From Sabethes cyaneus (Eukaryota > Arthropoda > Insecta > Diptera > Culicidae): 64,000 nt of DNA. The translations under genes were made by a program, and so were the position numbers. Under the pieces are notes generated by a model. That model was not told the origin of the DNA. It ran no database searches and saw nothing but the letters and a program-made list of their open reading frames with translations. The stretch spans positions 29,920,964 to 29,984,963 of the forward strand of contig NC_071355.1 of NCBI RefSeq assembly GCF_943734655.1, in the 5' to 3' direction. Shown here in pieces: positions 21,001 to 36,000 of this stretch; position 1 is the stretch's first letter; the number at the start of each line of letters is the position of its first letter.

Positions 21001-24000
21001 GTCGCGTCAGTTTATTAGGAAAACCGTGTTCTTTTATCTGCCATATCTGGCCTCGAATGACTGTATCGTATGCTGCTTTGAAATCAATAAAGATATGATG
21101 CGTGGGCACGTTGTACTCCCGACATTTCTGAGCGAACTGTTGGATGGTAAAAATCTTGTCCGAAGTTGCGCGAACCCCCATGAAGCCTGCCTGGTAATTT
21201 CCTACGAACCCTGTGCTATCGGTGGCTTGACAGCCGGCGTAACAGGGTTTGGGAGGTTTCTTCCGATGGCTTCTCCTACTCCCAAATCATGAAAATAACC
21301 ATTGCCAGCGTTTCTCGCCCATGTTTATAAAGTTCTGCCGCTAGATCAGGTTCTGGGACATTACTATCTTCCATCGGCACTCCTAGATTAACTTTCGTTT
21401 CGCCTCCTCCTGCAACTTCGACATTGAGGTGTTCATCGAAGAACTGCTTCTACTTGTCGACCACCTGACGCTCGTTTGTGATCAGATTCCATCCCTCGTC
21501 CCTACACATGTCAGATTTCGGTGTTTAACTCCACAGAATCGTGGTCAGTTGGTTCCTTGCTTGTTGGCATTTGACCAATTCTGCCTAAAGGCAATGCTTT
21601 TTTGTTTCCACCGCTTGTTGATATTCCCCTTTAAACCAATCATTATATATACTTGCGGGCTCTTCATCTAGTCCTGCGGTAGCGGCCTCTCCAATGGCCA
21701 AGCGTATTCTGCCACAACCGGCTTTGAGGTTTGAAGCACTGAACTTCTCGAAAGAAGGCAGTGCCTCATCCAGTATTCGCTGCCTGATGTTCAGCCGAGG
21801 AGGACGGCGTTGACGGCTTATACTGCTGTTAGGTGTCAGTGTCAATATCCGCACACCCGTAGGCAACGTATGTTCGTGGTGTTAGAGAAAAACCGGCCAT
21901 CTGTATTTATTTATTTATTTATTTTTATTAACGTCAACAGGTAAAATATCACCCCAATGACAAAATTAACTAACTAACGTATTTACAATTCTCGTCTGAA
22001 TAGATTATTAACATAAAACACGTCTAAAATTACACTTGTTTGTTTCTCGAGACCCATTAAAGTCAAATACATGGTAACATTGATTGAATAGACGAGAAAT
22101 ACTGCGCACAGTATGCTGAGGAGTGTTGAACAATCAACGTTACCTTGCAGAAGATCACCAATAAAGCATACTTTTGCCACATTGCGTCTTTCCTCTAGTA
22201 ATTCCAGGCCGATCAGCAAGCAACGGCTTTTATAGTAGCGTAAGTTCCGTGGATGTTTGGCAAAATGCCTGTAGCCAAAGATAGGTTGAAAACCGTTGCA
22301 AGCGGTGCCGCTAGCGTCTCCATACAGCGTTTCAGAATGATTGACGGGATACCGTCAGGGCCATATCCCGTGGAGGATTAGGCTTTTTCCAGCTGACGTA
22401 ACCATGTCAATGGAGATAACAAACTGCGACAAAGGTACAGAAAATCTTGGAACATTTTCGATGGCGACGGCTACATCCTGCGGTTCGAGATGTTCATTGG
22501 TGAAAACGTTATTGAAATGAGAACGGAACAAGTCGGCACTGTCAGCGGTGGAGTCGGCTTCGAACAGACCATTCGACATCGTAGAGGGTAATCCCAAAAA
22601 CTTTTTGAGTTTTGAGTTTGCCTTGATACGGCGTTGCAGATTGTTCTGATGGGCGTTATATAGGCGATCATTGAGTTGTTTATAGGTAGTATTTATTTCA
22701 ACGTATCTAATTCTCGTGGCTTCAGTGCGGTACTTGCTGTGTCGTCTAAGGGCTGCACGTTTAATCGTTTTAAGGCGCTTGAGATCAGCGTTCGCCCAGG
22801 CTGGTTTAGGCGGTACGCGCTTAGACTTGACGGGCACGAACTGGTCGATAGCATATGCAAGAATGCTAGAAATGGTCGATGCAGCGAGACTAGCATCATA
22901 ATCGCGGAGAAACTCCTCCCAATCAACGTGGCCCAGAAAATCGTTCAAGCCGTTGAAATTGGTTTTACTAAACTCATATGAGAGGCTTTCGGAAGTATCC
23001 CGGAAGCGTTGCTGTGGCCTGATCTTTAATTGCGTTAGTAAAGGAGGATGATGCCTGTAGATCTTTACGAGTGGTACCGGAGCTTCTGTAACCGTACAGT
23101 CTACGCACAGCTCGTCACTAACGAAGCACAGATCAAGGGTCCGATGATTCTCGTTTTCAATCCCATTCATCTGTTTAAGTCCAGCGGTGCTATATGTATC
23201 AAGCCGGTTTCGCGGGGCTATGCTTATGGACGATTGGAAATAGAGAACCGTGGGAATTACGCTGCCAAGAGATCACGCTTAAGTTAAAATCACCCAAAAT
23301 AAATTTTATCTCTAGGCTTTAATTGCGACACAACCCAATTGATAGCTTCAAGATGGTTGCCCATCAAGTTTTCGTCGTTGACTATCGGGAGGGATGTAAA
23401 CTACGCAGAGATAGAGTATTGCGTCTACAGTGGTAATCGCGACCCATAATTGTTCAACTGCCGAACTGTTGATCTTATCTTATCTTATCTTATCTCACAC
23501 TAACGCAGCCAATACTTGAAGGCATCCTGGAAAATGCCGATTGCTTAAATCGGCCATTTTTCTTGTCAACGGCCAGGCCAACTGCGCAGCATGTACCGCA
23601 GAGAGAATTCCAAAGAATTAAGTGGAATTAAAAATGATACTTAATTCCATTCAACTCATTGAAATCCAGGGGAAGGAAGAAAGCGTGGACCTCCCGTACC
23701 AAACGCTTCCCTTGAAGATATTGATTAATTTACAGATTACAAATTGTAGTCGTTGGGAGTATCTTTGCTAATAAAGGTTAAGTGATACTCCGGACCCTCG
23801 GGGATGAAGTTATGGCATTAACCATAGTCTGGCTGCAATAGGCCAAGGTTATAGCGCCTTTTTTCGCTCTCTGAAAATTGAAAAACTCCGTCTACCTGGC
23901 ATCATTTTAATTACTTAGTAAAAGAATAAAATTTAGAAATAATAAAATATATGAATGCAGGAAAATCAAATAGATAAACGAGTGAAGTTATGAAACGACC

Positions 24001-27000
24001 TCACCGGCATTTGTTTCTTCGTCCATTCCATTAAATCCCGCCACTGAACAGCATTTTCGATTAAACTTGAAACAATTTAATGTCCTATTCGAAAGCTAGG
24101 TTTTGGGTGCCTCCGGGGCAGAACTTCATAAACCGCAAAAGTCACTACCGTATGCACAAGCGTAAATTCGGACCGCTTCCAGTAACAGTTGCCTCCAGTA
24201 ATTCCGTCTGCATCCAAACATGTAACTTGTTTGTCACTATCTTCAAGGCACATGCTAATTCTATATCTGCTGCCGCTGGCCGAAAAACTAATCTGTTTGA
24301 TTATTTTAACAACTAATCTGCTTGATTATTTCCAACTTCCCAATTCGTACGGAACCGATAATTCGTTTTATTAAATATTGTTTTACAAACTGTAAGAAAA
24401 ATTTTGACAGCGAAAAATTTTGCTGCCGTCCACACGCGCTGTTTACTGCGATCGGGAGCCGAACTGTTGAGAGTATTAACTGTGCAGGACTTGAATCCTG
24501 AGCGAACAGCTAACAAAATGCCACCTCTAGTACTATTACAACTATTTGAACGCGACCCTGGCGGGTGTTGTGGTGTGGGTTCCAATCCAGTTATAATCTC
24601 AGATTATAGCTTGGTTCGATTCATGCACCTTCCAGCATTGGACAAAAGGTAGGAGTCCTCCCCCCTCTCCTCACCTTTCCGCTCTTCCTCCTCCTTCACC
24701 AAAAAAAATTATTTCTTTCCCCTACCGTCCCTTCATCAATTATAGAACCAAAGCAAAGCCTAGGTGCTACATTCCGTTATCGAAACTTGACCTTCTGTTT
24801 TTATACGACAGACTTTGCAGCCAGCTGTTAGAGTACAGGACAATTGCAGGGCCAGTTGCTACAATCCTATTGACTCTAACAGCCTCTCTCAGTCTTTAAA
24901 CATACGACATACTTATTAGGCCAGCGTCATACTTCGGAGCCAGCGCTGGAACCGGAGGAGCAATGAGGAAGTACAAAGTCGTGGAATCGTAAGTACTTGC
25001 CTGTGAAAGTAAGTTGGAGGACCTCGACTGCAGACTCGACAACATGACCGCGACGACTGAGATGAACGCTGACAGCAAATGGTAGGACTGTGTCGATCTG
25101 AGAAGAGGCCTCCATTGAGCTTTCTAATACGCGTCGTGGTGTTCTAAGTCCAACATGTCGACTACTTCCTTTACCGTTCCTCCGGTTTGATGGTGATAGA
25201 CTAAAAACTGAGAACCGATCAGCAGTGGGGCTGGGATCAGCGATTTCCAACTTGCCTGACAGGCGATTTTCGAAGCCCCGTTCCCTGCACCCGCCAGCAG
25301 GACCGGGACGACTGCTGGTCGCTGGCTAGAAAGGCTCGACTGCGGCGGGGAGGTCGGGGGCGTCCATAATTCCATCTACAGTGCGTCCCGTCATCACGTT
25401 GGACGATGAGACATGCGATTGTCTGAAGTCACGGTCGTTCTGATGGAATATCCGAAGTCCAGCAGTCGGAGTGCCGTCAGCAAAGTTTCGTTCAGTAAGT
25501 ACCGCTAACGGATCATGCAAGTGCGTAGTACTGGAAACACAGTACGGGTCAGTGGACGAAAGGGTATTTACAAATGTGTACTTGCCGTGAACAGAGTTTT
25601 GGAAGCCCCTTTTCCGCACGCTAACACGTAGGACCGGGACGACTGATGAGCGCTGGCGGCAATAGCGCGACTATGGTCCGTCTACTGCAGGAGTCTGCGG
25701 TAGATCTGTAGTCGAAGGTAGTCCTAAAGGGACTGGAGTTAGCGCCATTGGAGTGACAGATGATGAACCAGCACCGGAGTCATCGTAGGGTCCAACTAAT
25801 GGAGTAGCGGAAGGAGCGGGTGCGATAGGGGGCAGTCATACCGCTGAATTCGCTCGAGCATCATCAAATTCCCTGAATATAATTCCCTGTGGCCAAGTAT
25901 CAGGGTTCAAGGCCGCATTTTTGTGCGCCAGAAGAATGCCTACTTTGAAGGAAATGAAGTTGAGCGATTGAAGGTCGGCCCCTTTTTTCACCACTTGGAT
26001 CCTGGTTTTGTAGACCATCTCGAACAAGTCGCTCGACGACCTCGGAAGTCACGGTGGGGTGGAAACGTGAGAGATACACCTAGAATAACTGGGGTGGGGA
26101 GCTGACCACAAGCTTTTCGGGGTTCTCAACGAGTCTGGTACCAGTAGTCGGTTTATTTGGGGTTTCCAAGTCACTGCGACGACGTTTAGCGGGACGATCG
26201 CGAGCTGGTATTCGCATCGGGGTGGCCGCGTTGACCTTATCGGCGAGTTTGGCTACCTCGTTGTTATTCCGCACGATTTCGTCTTTCAGCTCAGAGATTC
26301 CCTTCATTTGCGCTTCTACGACGGACGATATCACCTTGCCCTAGGACGAAACGGTGCTTTTAAAACATGCGAATTTCATCATCCTGACACACTCGTCACA
26401 CATCCAGAACAAATTGCTATTGCTAATTCAAAAGAACGTAGTCAATCTGGTTCATTGTACGTTGGTCAGGTGATCTCCAGGTGGTTTTGTATATACCTTT
26501 GTGTGGGAAAAAGGTGTTTCGGATGAGAGGGCCTCGGAAAACTTCGTTCGTATCGGTGTGCAGGCTATATGGGGTCCTATCACCAGTCTATACATTCCTT
26601 CCATACCGACCTGGGCGTTCATATCCCCGTAGACGATCTTGATGTCCCGTGTCGAGCAGCTGTCGTACATTGCCTCCAACCTAGCGTAGAACACTTCTTC
26701 TCATCGTCGGGTCTACCTTCTACCTTTTGCACAAGAACCTATTTCTTACCGTAAAGAAGTTGTGGCATTTCATGGCATTAGGCCAGGGAAGTAACCTAAA
26801 CTGTGGAATAGACAGCTGTGGAAAATAATAAGATTGGTTTATTCGTCTGGGCAGAGGAGATAACGCAACACTTCTGGATGCAAATACTCTGAAAATTTGT
26901 AAAACAGCAAATCCGCAACATATCCGCTAAATAGTTTTAAGCCATCAGCGATATTTCCAATAATATTGAATAGTTCGGACGCCATTCTCATACAATGTTT

Positions 27001-30000
27001 TGTAGTCATCCGGAAGCAGAAATGACAAACCTTTGATAAATAGCGTGAAAAGCAGTGTTCCTAAATTACAACCTTGTGGCGTCCCATGGTTATTCGGGAA
27101 CTGTGCTGTGAACCATCGCATAAGATGAACAAGACTCCAAATTTTTCAAGATTAGTCAAATAAACTCTATGACCTATGGTCTAAAACCACATTTAGATCA
27201 GTGTACATAATATCTATTTGTACACCGTTACTCATGTTGTGGAAAACTCGAAAGAAAAGTTTTAAAAGTTATTTTCAATCTCATGGATTTTAATTTTTTG
27301 TCTTTGTTGAAAGGTTGAAAAATATGTTGAGGAGATGTCCAAGAGATAGAACATAAAACAACTTGTTCTTCGACCGATGATTCAAAAGTTATAATATAAA
27401 AAATATATGAAAATTTCCTTTAGATTTTCCTTAGAAAGTAGAAACTTTGAGTATTTCTTAAATATTTTTTCTCTTGTAAGTCCATCAACTATGCCCGTAT
27501 ACAAAATATAATGAAACCTGTACCCAAATGTCGTCGCCTAATTGTGTGAACAGTGAAAATCATGCATTTTTGTTTGAAGTCCACGCACGTTCTGATAGTA
27601 TACTATAATTTCTTCAAGATTAATGAATTGTACGGTTGAAGTATGTACTCCCACAAGCCGATCAGGCCGCCGATTTTATATATCCTCGGATATAATAAAA
27701 TATATTTTGAACCTGAGCGTGTGAAAGAGCGGAAAATTAGGGCAGGGAAGGTCATTTAACCGATCATTTGACCGTCACGCGAATCGGGACAAGATTAGCA
27801 ATATGCTGCAGCCCATCAATTTGCACAGAAATATTTTCACGAAATAATAGTAATATCTAATATATTTGAACAATTGCAGCTTTGCAGTTAATAATAGAGC
27901 GTTGATATACCTCTAGATGTGGGTTTATTAGTGGGTAGGCATATCATGAGGAAACAATGCTAAATTTGAAAAATAGTGACGACCTTTTACAGATAAGGGA
28001 AGAATACAATTTGTCAAGACAGCTTATGACAATCAATGACACAAAGACTTCACAGAGCAATCTTGGATGATATTGGCCCAAGGAATGGCGTACAATTGAC
28101 CGAAATGTGACCGGATCGAGACTCAATTAGCAACACGCTACAGTTTTTCAACTCGCAAAAAAAGTCCACGCTCGTTCTGATAGTATATCAGGCAGGAAAG
28201 TTCCAAATAGTTTCGATAATGTTGGTGTAACTATTAGAACAAACTGCTTCACTGAATTTGATATTTTTCTTTCGCAGAGCAAAATCATCCGTGTACTGAA
28301 TCTGTGGCAGAAGAACATGGTATTTGCACCGGAGGTGATCCAACCGATGTTCGATCTAGCCAACCCGGAGCATCCGCTTCACCTGCAGTACAATGCGGCA
28401 ATGGCGGCTGCCGGTGCAAGCGGAGCCAGTGGTGCCGACCAGTCCGGTGCAGCGAACGGCATGAACACGTCGGTGTTGTCCCACGATTCACCGGGTCCAA
28501 TGAGCCACGATGATCATGGCAATTCGACGCAGGCTTCCGATACGGTAAGTTTGCTTTAACATTTTTCAAACCCGTTCCGTTGCTTAGCAATACTTCCTTC
28601 CCCACAGAAACCGTTGGATCCAAATACCATCCGGCAGCTGCAGCAGTTCCAGCAAATCCTGATGCGTCAGACTAGCGGTGGTGACAGTTCGCTGGGCGGT
28701 GGCAAAGATCAGGTCAAATTCAACAAAAAGCTGTTGGACTTCGACTACGGCAGTGAGGACGATGACGACAAGAACTCCCCGTCGCTTCCGTCGACAACGC
28801 TGCCCGATGGCAGCAACATTGCGGCCATTCTGTCCGATCCGAACGTGCTGAAACAGTTGCAGAACCTGCAGAAGCTCAAGCAGCACGAAATGGAGGAGAA
28901 GCAAAGCAAGCTGACCGAGATGCGCCTGCAGGAGGAAAAGTTCGAGAAGCATCTGGCCAGCGTACTCAAGGTGGCTAGCACTATTAATACCCAACAGCAG
29001 CTTATCGACGTAAGCTACCCGTTGTGTGTCTGTGTGTTCTAATGTTCGCTTTTTCTTTTCTTGCTCCTTCTTCCTGTTATGTCCTCTTCTATTCTGCTCC
29101 TTTCGTTTTGTTTTTTTCTTTTGAATCCATCTAGAAACTTCCATTTGCCAACGAGTGCGACCTAAGCCGACAGCCGCCGATCGATCTGACGCCGGGTGAG
29201 TGCTTTATCCGCTTTTGCTACTGTTTGTAATGGTTCTAATGTGTGCCTTTGTTTTTTCTACTTTCTTTCCTTTTTGTTTCCGCTGTAGCCACTCCTACTG
29301 GTAAGGATACCGCTGGAAATGACGACTTCGATGTGGTTACAGAGGTAATTATCGACGATAAGTTGCTTTTTGTTCTTGCTTGGTGAAACTGCCGATGCGG
29401 ATTGTGTTTGTGTATTGGAACTGATGAAGCCAGTTTTCAGTGAGTAACTGATAAGCCGAGATGCCAGAAAAAGTTACCGGAAAAATGCGATCTCCTTGAA
29501 AATTGGTAATGTTTTGGACGCTCTTTTTTGACAAATTCATATGATTTTTGCAACAGACGTTTAGAATTTTTTTACCAATCTAATCAATATTTGAAGATTT
29601 TTCACATTCACTATTGATCGATGGGTAAATGTCGGAAAATATCAGAGTCAAAGGTTTAACTAGCTATATAATGACCTTTGAGAAAACGGAACGCGGTGGT
29701 CAGGCCTTGAATAGCTTATAATATATTGGTCATTTTGAACTATTTAAATATCTATTGTACCACGAAATAGTCGGACTGAGCGACGTCCGTTGTCCGAACA
29801 CTGGTGATCGCACGACATGATCTGGACATATCTTATTCTATTCTGAAACTGCAATCCGGCAACTAGGGGTTGGACTCTTGTTAAATCCAGAGGCTCATGT
29901 TGTTTTGATGAAAGGGGAATCGACAGAAGATAAAATGCCGCAGGATAGAATAATTGATAGATTCATTTGAGGTGGTCCGAGAAATGGTGATCCTTTGCCA

Positions 30001-33000
30001 CGTTCGAATAGATCCTGTTAACTAGAGAAAGATGGTTTTTATAGGGTTTTGGTTGGATGGTTTTAAAAGGGTGACATCCAAATCTGTTTAGGTGACTCAC
30101 GTAAAGATCGGCTTGCACAACACGGACTTTGAACGCATCATGGGACGCCGCTGTGGCATAGGAAAAATGAGTAAAAGCGGAGAGCTGTTTGCAAAGACCC
30201 ATGTGTCAGGAATGATTCCTTTAAGGTCTCTTGGCTTCCATGAGATGGTCGAACAGACGGTTTACTGACGAAACGGTTAGGATCGCCTACGAGCAGAGCT
30301 TTACGAATGCGACCCAGCAACCTTTTGACAACGGCCATCACTGCATCATTTTCAAGGTCTGGAAAGAAGAGAATCTGCCGGAGGAGCTGTGCTACGCAGC
30401 CCGTACTCGTGAAGGCTAATTTTCTCATACGTGCGTATTCGTTCTAACGAACAGACTGGCGTGAGCATCTCTTTCGGACTCTTATTCTTAGTTTTTCATT
30501 TTTTTGATACCCTGCGACGAGATTTTTCGTGGATGTATTTAGCTATCAGCCACGGTCCTCGTCGCGCTCGCTCGTTATTACAACTCGAACAATTGATACG
30601 GAACGCTCACGATGGCCCGCAGTCATACCCGCGAGTGAAGCGAGGGCGTAAGATGAAGAAGACAAAAAGAAGTAAAGTAAATTCTGCAGCCGTAAATCCT
30701 ACGTACGCTCGCCGGTTGTTGGCAGCTAACGAGCTGTTGGTTTTATGAGTGGGTTGCGCAGAACAATGCTACGAGGCTGTGTGCTCGCGAGTGTGTCTAT
30801 AACAGATTGTGTGCACACAGCAACAGCGGTTGTTTGCCGTACACTTGCGTCAGTGGAGGAAGCAGCGTTGGATGCTATGCATCCCACACTCGCGCGCGTA
30901 CGGGTCGGCATCGTTTGCTTTTCGCTCGATTTGCAATATTCCGGAGGAGTGGACGGTAGGAGTTGTTTGTCCCATTTACCCGACCCGACCAGACCCGAGA
31001 ACGCCCGGATCCTGTTATGACGTAGTTTAGTTGAATGGGCTTTAAGGAAGTTCCTGCCACTATAGTTTTTCGCCATCCCCGTAATTGTGCTTCGCTGTGA
31101 AGTCCTTAGAACAGAAAACCAGAAGACCAAATTCCTTTGGAATATAGCGTCAAGACTTTGCTTTGCTTTGCTTACCAATTTCTAGGCTTCGCAGATGACT
31201 TTGATGTTATAGCCGTCAATTTTACGATAGCGGAGTTAATTGATCTGGAAGCGGAAGTTAGGTGGATGGGGATAACAATGAATGCATTGAAAACCAAAAA
31301 TAGTGGATCAAAGCAGAGGAGGGAGACGATACAAAGCCCCGATGATGACGACATAACCACCGAAACATCTGGCAAGTAGTAAGGCGTAAGATAAGCCGTC
31401 GCCGATGCTAATGTGTTCTTGCTTTTTCAACGTTGATCTGATATGCAGAGTAAGCTTGATATTCTCTTCGACGGGTCAAGGGCAGCGGTTCTCATAACCA
31501 ATGTCACAAAAACCAGGTCGCTGGAAGTCAACACCAATAATCCGTCTGAATCCACAATAGCGCTCCAACAGCTTACTGAATACCTAAAAACTACTAGCTA
31601 GTATCCTAAAGCAAGTTTTCGGCACGTTGCGGCTGGCGTGAGTGATAAAATAGGGCACGGAACGATTTATGTAGCGTTGTACAGTACTGAAGGTGCTGTA
31701 ACTAGTTCTCCGATGCGTTATATGCAGGAAGGAATTGTCAGGCGAGGCCGAGCCAAGATGTCGAGTCTTTCTAGGATCTAAGGGCAGTCGATCCAGGACG
31801 TCCAAATATTTGATGTGAAGTCAGCTCTGGCTATGTTCCGACGTATTTGCAGGGTGTCCAGGTTGAATAATCAGCAGCGCTGTTTGCAGCTTTTTAGTCG
31901 AAGGCGGATCGTTCCACGGTAATACGGGCTTTATACGGGTGCGGGGTATTTAAGATTGGACTGAAACAACGCACAGAAGAGCCATTTCAAGCAATAAATA
32001 TTGTTGAAGTTTTTACAGATACGCACAATGAGTTCCACGCTACTGCAAGCCTGTTGAACGAATAAAACGAACAAACGAACAAAACGAATTTGGAGTCGAG
32101 CAGTATCCCAAGATCTTTGATGGAATTTACACGACGCAGAAGTACACTTGATAGTCGGCATTCAAACATTATCGAATTCAGCTTTCTCGAGAACGTAATT
32201 ACTTCGCATTTCTCGGAGTTTAAACAATTGCACCATCCAGCGGATATCAACAGCTACTCCTGAAGTGCGAGAGTGTCCAGTGAATCATTGACTTTTGAGA
32301 ACAGTTTTGACTTAAGTTTTGACGTTGGCGAACGCGAGGCGTTAAAAGTACTATGTTAGTTAACATCATTAAAATAAATAAAAAAAAACAACGGTCCGAG
32401 ATGGCTAGCTTGTCGAATTCCGGGAAAAGCTGTAAAAGCTGACGAAAGTACGTCGATAAATACATTAAGGAGACGATTCGACCGATACGCTATAAACCAC
32501 AGGAGAAGCTGTCCTTCAATACCGAGGTTGTCCAGTTTTGCGACGGCGCTTTGATGATTTAGCTTATCAAAAGCGGCGGAGAGGTCCGTGTAGAAGACGT
32601 CTGTCTGAGAACGGTCGTAAAAGCACTCCATTACGTAGGAAGTGAGTGTTAGTAGATTGGTAGATATAGAGCGCCTGGGCATGAATCCGTATTGCTTATC
32701 ATCGGCGATGTACCGTTGGATGAATTAGGATATTGGAACAATCCCAACGAGCGCAAACAGTTTCAATAATGCCACATTCATAACGCATCCTTGTTACCAT
32801 TTCCAAGTAGAAGGAAATATACCTGAGCTAATCGATGAGCTAAATAGACGGAAATACCAAGGCGTTAATACATTTCTTTAAAATGATAGAATCAATGGCC
32901 AATGGTCAGGTTAGTAAGAGTATCGCAGAGATTGGGGACGCTGCTTAGTGCAGTAGATACTTCTGTTGATACTTCAGACAGCTTCTCATCTACAAAAACA

Positions 33001-36000
33001 CTGGAGAATTCCCGCGAGAACAGTGGGCAAACTATATCCCAATTTGTAGCAATGTCATCTCCAAAAAACATGACTATTGGTAGACCGTCGTCTTTCCGTT
33101 GGGCACTTAAGGCAATGTAATGTAGTGTTTATCCAAGGCAGATGCGGCTTTACGCGTATCGTTTTTTATGGCACATGGCGGTTAATAATATAATTTAAAA
33201 TGTGCGAAAAGATCAAGCCGACGTTATTTACATCATTCTCATCGAAGGCTGCATCCCAATCGATACTGTTAAAAAGGCTTTGAATCGCGTCAAAATCGGC
33301 ACAGTTGAAATCATAATAGACCATCCTTAACGAGTGGAGCAGGCGCCAACACTAGCAAAGCCAAGATCCAAGCAGCGTGCGTTTTCATTGGAAATTTTGT
33401 TAATTTGCTGCACAGTAGCAGTACAAACATCAGGATCTCGGAAACCGGTGCCATATGAGCCTTAAGAAAAATGGCGTCGTTTACCCAAACCGGTGGGAAA
33501 TAGATGACTCACAGGTATAAAGAGCGATCGGATAATTTTATCATCACCCAAACTGGCTCGACAGGTAGCCAATCGTTGTGTTCCAAGACAGAGGTCTTGA
33601 GTTTACGGTGAATTACTATTAAAACGCCGCCGCCCGTTGAATTGCGATTGTTATGCACACTCCGGGTGTTCAACAATCCACTGTCGATGTCACCAGCGTC
33701 CGATAGAAACAGAGTCTCGGAAGCGCAGGTGAACAGGATATACGACTGGACTATGAGGGATAGGTCATAACTTTTTACTGTGTCTAACTCATTAAATTGT
33801 ACGGAATGTTCGACACATTAGGAACTACACGAAGTCTTCTGGACAACCTGAATCGTCCAGGATACGGTAAACATAAATCGATTTTTTTGACATTACAAAT
33901 TCCAAATTTAATAGATCTGGCATTGTTGTTCTCTGTTATCCTCTGAGTCAAGGTATACGAACTCGTTGACTACCTCAAACACATCCCCGTCGATTACCAC
34001 GGTACTGCCTAAGCTGACCCTGTCGCGCTTCGTCTTGCCTGTCAGCATATTTTTTATTTTAGACGTATTTATCTTCAACCCAAGCAGAGCGTCTTAGTCT
34101 GGTGTACTGATGATCTTCCACCGCTTTAAATGTTCTGCCAACAGCATCCACGTCGTTGACAAAGCAGATAAATACAGTCATTATTGAAAATCGTGCCCGC
34201 ATTTCATTCACCGCTCGTCTTATAACACCATCAAACGTAATATTGGATAACGGGCAGGAAAGACCATTTCCTTGTTGAACTTTCCTGCGTGATTCGAATG
34301 GGTTTGACAATCCATACGAGCTTTCACACAGCACTGGAACCCATCCTTCGTAGCCATGATAAGTCTAATGAGTTTACCCGGAAAGCAGTTTTCGTACAGA
34401 ATTTTGCATAGCTCTGGTCGGTTTACCCTATCATTTGCGGCTTTGAAATCGATGGACAGGTGGTGCGTGGGGACTCGGAATTCGCGGCACTTCTGGAGGA
34501 TCTGCCGCAGGATGAAGATTTGGTCCGTTGTAGACCGACCCTCCATTAAGCCGGCCTGGTAACTTCCCACAAATCTATTGGCTATTGGCGATAGTCGATG
34601 AAAGAGGACTTGGGACAGCACTTTGTAGGCGGCATTCAGGATAGTGATGGCTCGGTAGTTCTCACAATTCAGTTTATCACCTTTCTTGTAGATAGGGCAA
34701 ATAACCCCGTCTTTCCACTCCTCCGGTAGTCGTTCCGTATCCCAAATCTTGACAATCAGTTGATGCACACAGCCGGCCAATTTGTTCGGGCCCATTTTAA
34801 TAAGTTCCGCTCCATTGCCATCCTTTTCCGCTAGATGGCTTCTTTAACTTCCTTTATCGTTGGGGGTGGCATATCTTTGTTGCTTGCTACACCAATGCGG
34901 TCGCTTCCTCCGCTATTATGGTCTTCCGCCTGCATGCCATTCAGCTGTTCATCGTAGTGCTGCTTCCACTTTTCGATCACCGCACGTTCGTCAGTCAAGA
35001 TACCTCCATCTTTATCTTTGCACATTTCTCTGTTTTTTCTCCTTGAAGAGTCGGGTTTGCTGCCTCCGCTTCTTTTTGTATCGCTCCACATTCTGACGGG
35101 TAGCTTAACGCAGCATTTGTACCCGCGCTGCGTTCTTCTCAGCCAAAATCTGCTGGCATTCCTCGTCAAACCATTCGTTACGTCGATTCGGTGCCACACG
35201 GCCTAGGACGTTCTCCGCTACGCTGTTAAGGGCTATTTTCACGGCATTCCAACAGTCCTCAAGAGGGGCTTCATCCAGCTCCCCCTCTTCCGGCAGCGCG
35301 GTTTCGTGAGATAACGCGTAGTTTTCGGCGACCTCCGGTTGTTCACAACAGATAGTTTTTGACGTATCCTTACCATCACTAGGGTGTGATACGAATCAAT
35401 GTTAGCGCCCGAATAGGTTCTGAGGACTTCGACCGATCCTTTTTTTCTACCGCAGTCACGCTAACGCGCATTCAAGTTCACACCGTCCGTTTAGTGGTGG
35501 AATACGAACGCTATGCATAACACAACTGGCAGTTTGATCAGTCAAACGGCGATTGCACGCAGTAGAACGAAGGCGTTCTTAAGCTTTTTAACATTTTCGT
35601 TTCGATCAAGTTGCCTTTACCGTTTGGAGCAGCGAATGACTGCAAAACAGTCAAATGACTGGCAGTCACCACCTAACGAAAAGCAACCGCACAATCGTAT
35701 GATTCAATACTACAAAAAAAAAACAACCACTACATGTGCATGGAAGAAGTCGGTTGGACTCCGTCCAAGACAAACGAATATTTTGCTTGCGTCGGACCGA
35801 CGTCCGGGTGACAAACTATTACTGTGAGCAGCCGATTTGGAGACAAAAAGAAAAACGAACAAATACGTCACCGTATGCTTCCAGTCAGTTTGCAGTTTAT
35901 ATTCTCAAAACGCAAAGCAAAACGGGAGATCGACTGTTTGATTTTGCTGAGATGCCGCATGAATTGTAAGACGGCAGCAGCGCAAGCGGCAGATTGACTG

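Larger units (their letters stand above)
18517..28277 (+). other. Intron 2 of the SCAF8-like gene (9.8 kb, transposon-filled)
   Basis: Donor GT at 18517 after the CTD-interacting-domain exon, acceptor AG at 28276-28277. Non-LTR relics between about 19480 and 27110 are listed separately. The stretches 18517-19480, 19810-20310, 23900-24890 and 27120-28270 hold no gene I can support. In the last one, a GTCCACGC(A/T)CGTTCTG segment occurs twice as a direct repeat (about 27580 and 28167), marking an unassigned repeat. Confidence 0.85.
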
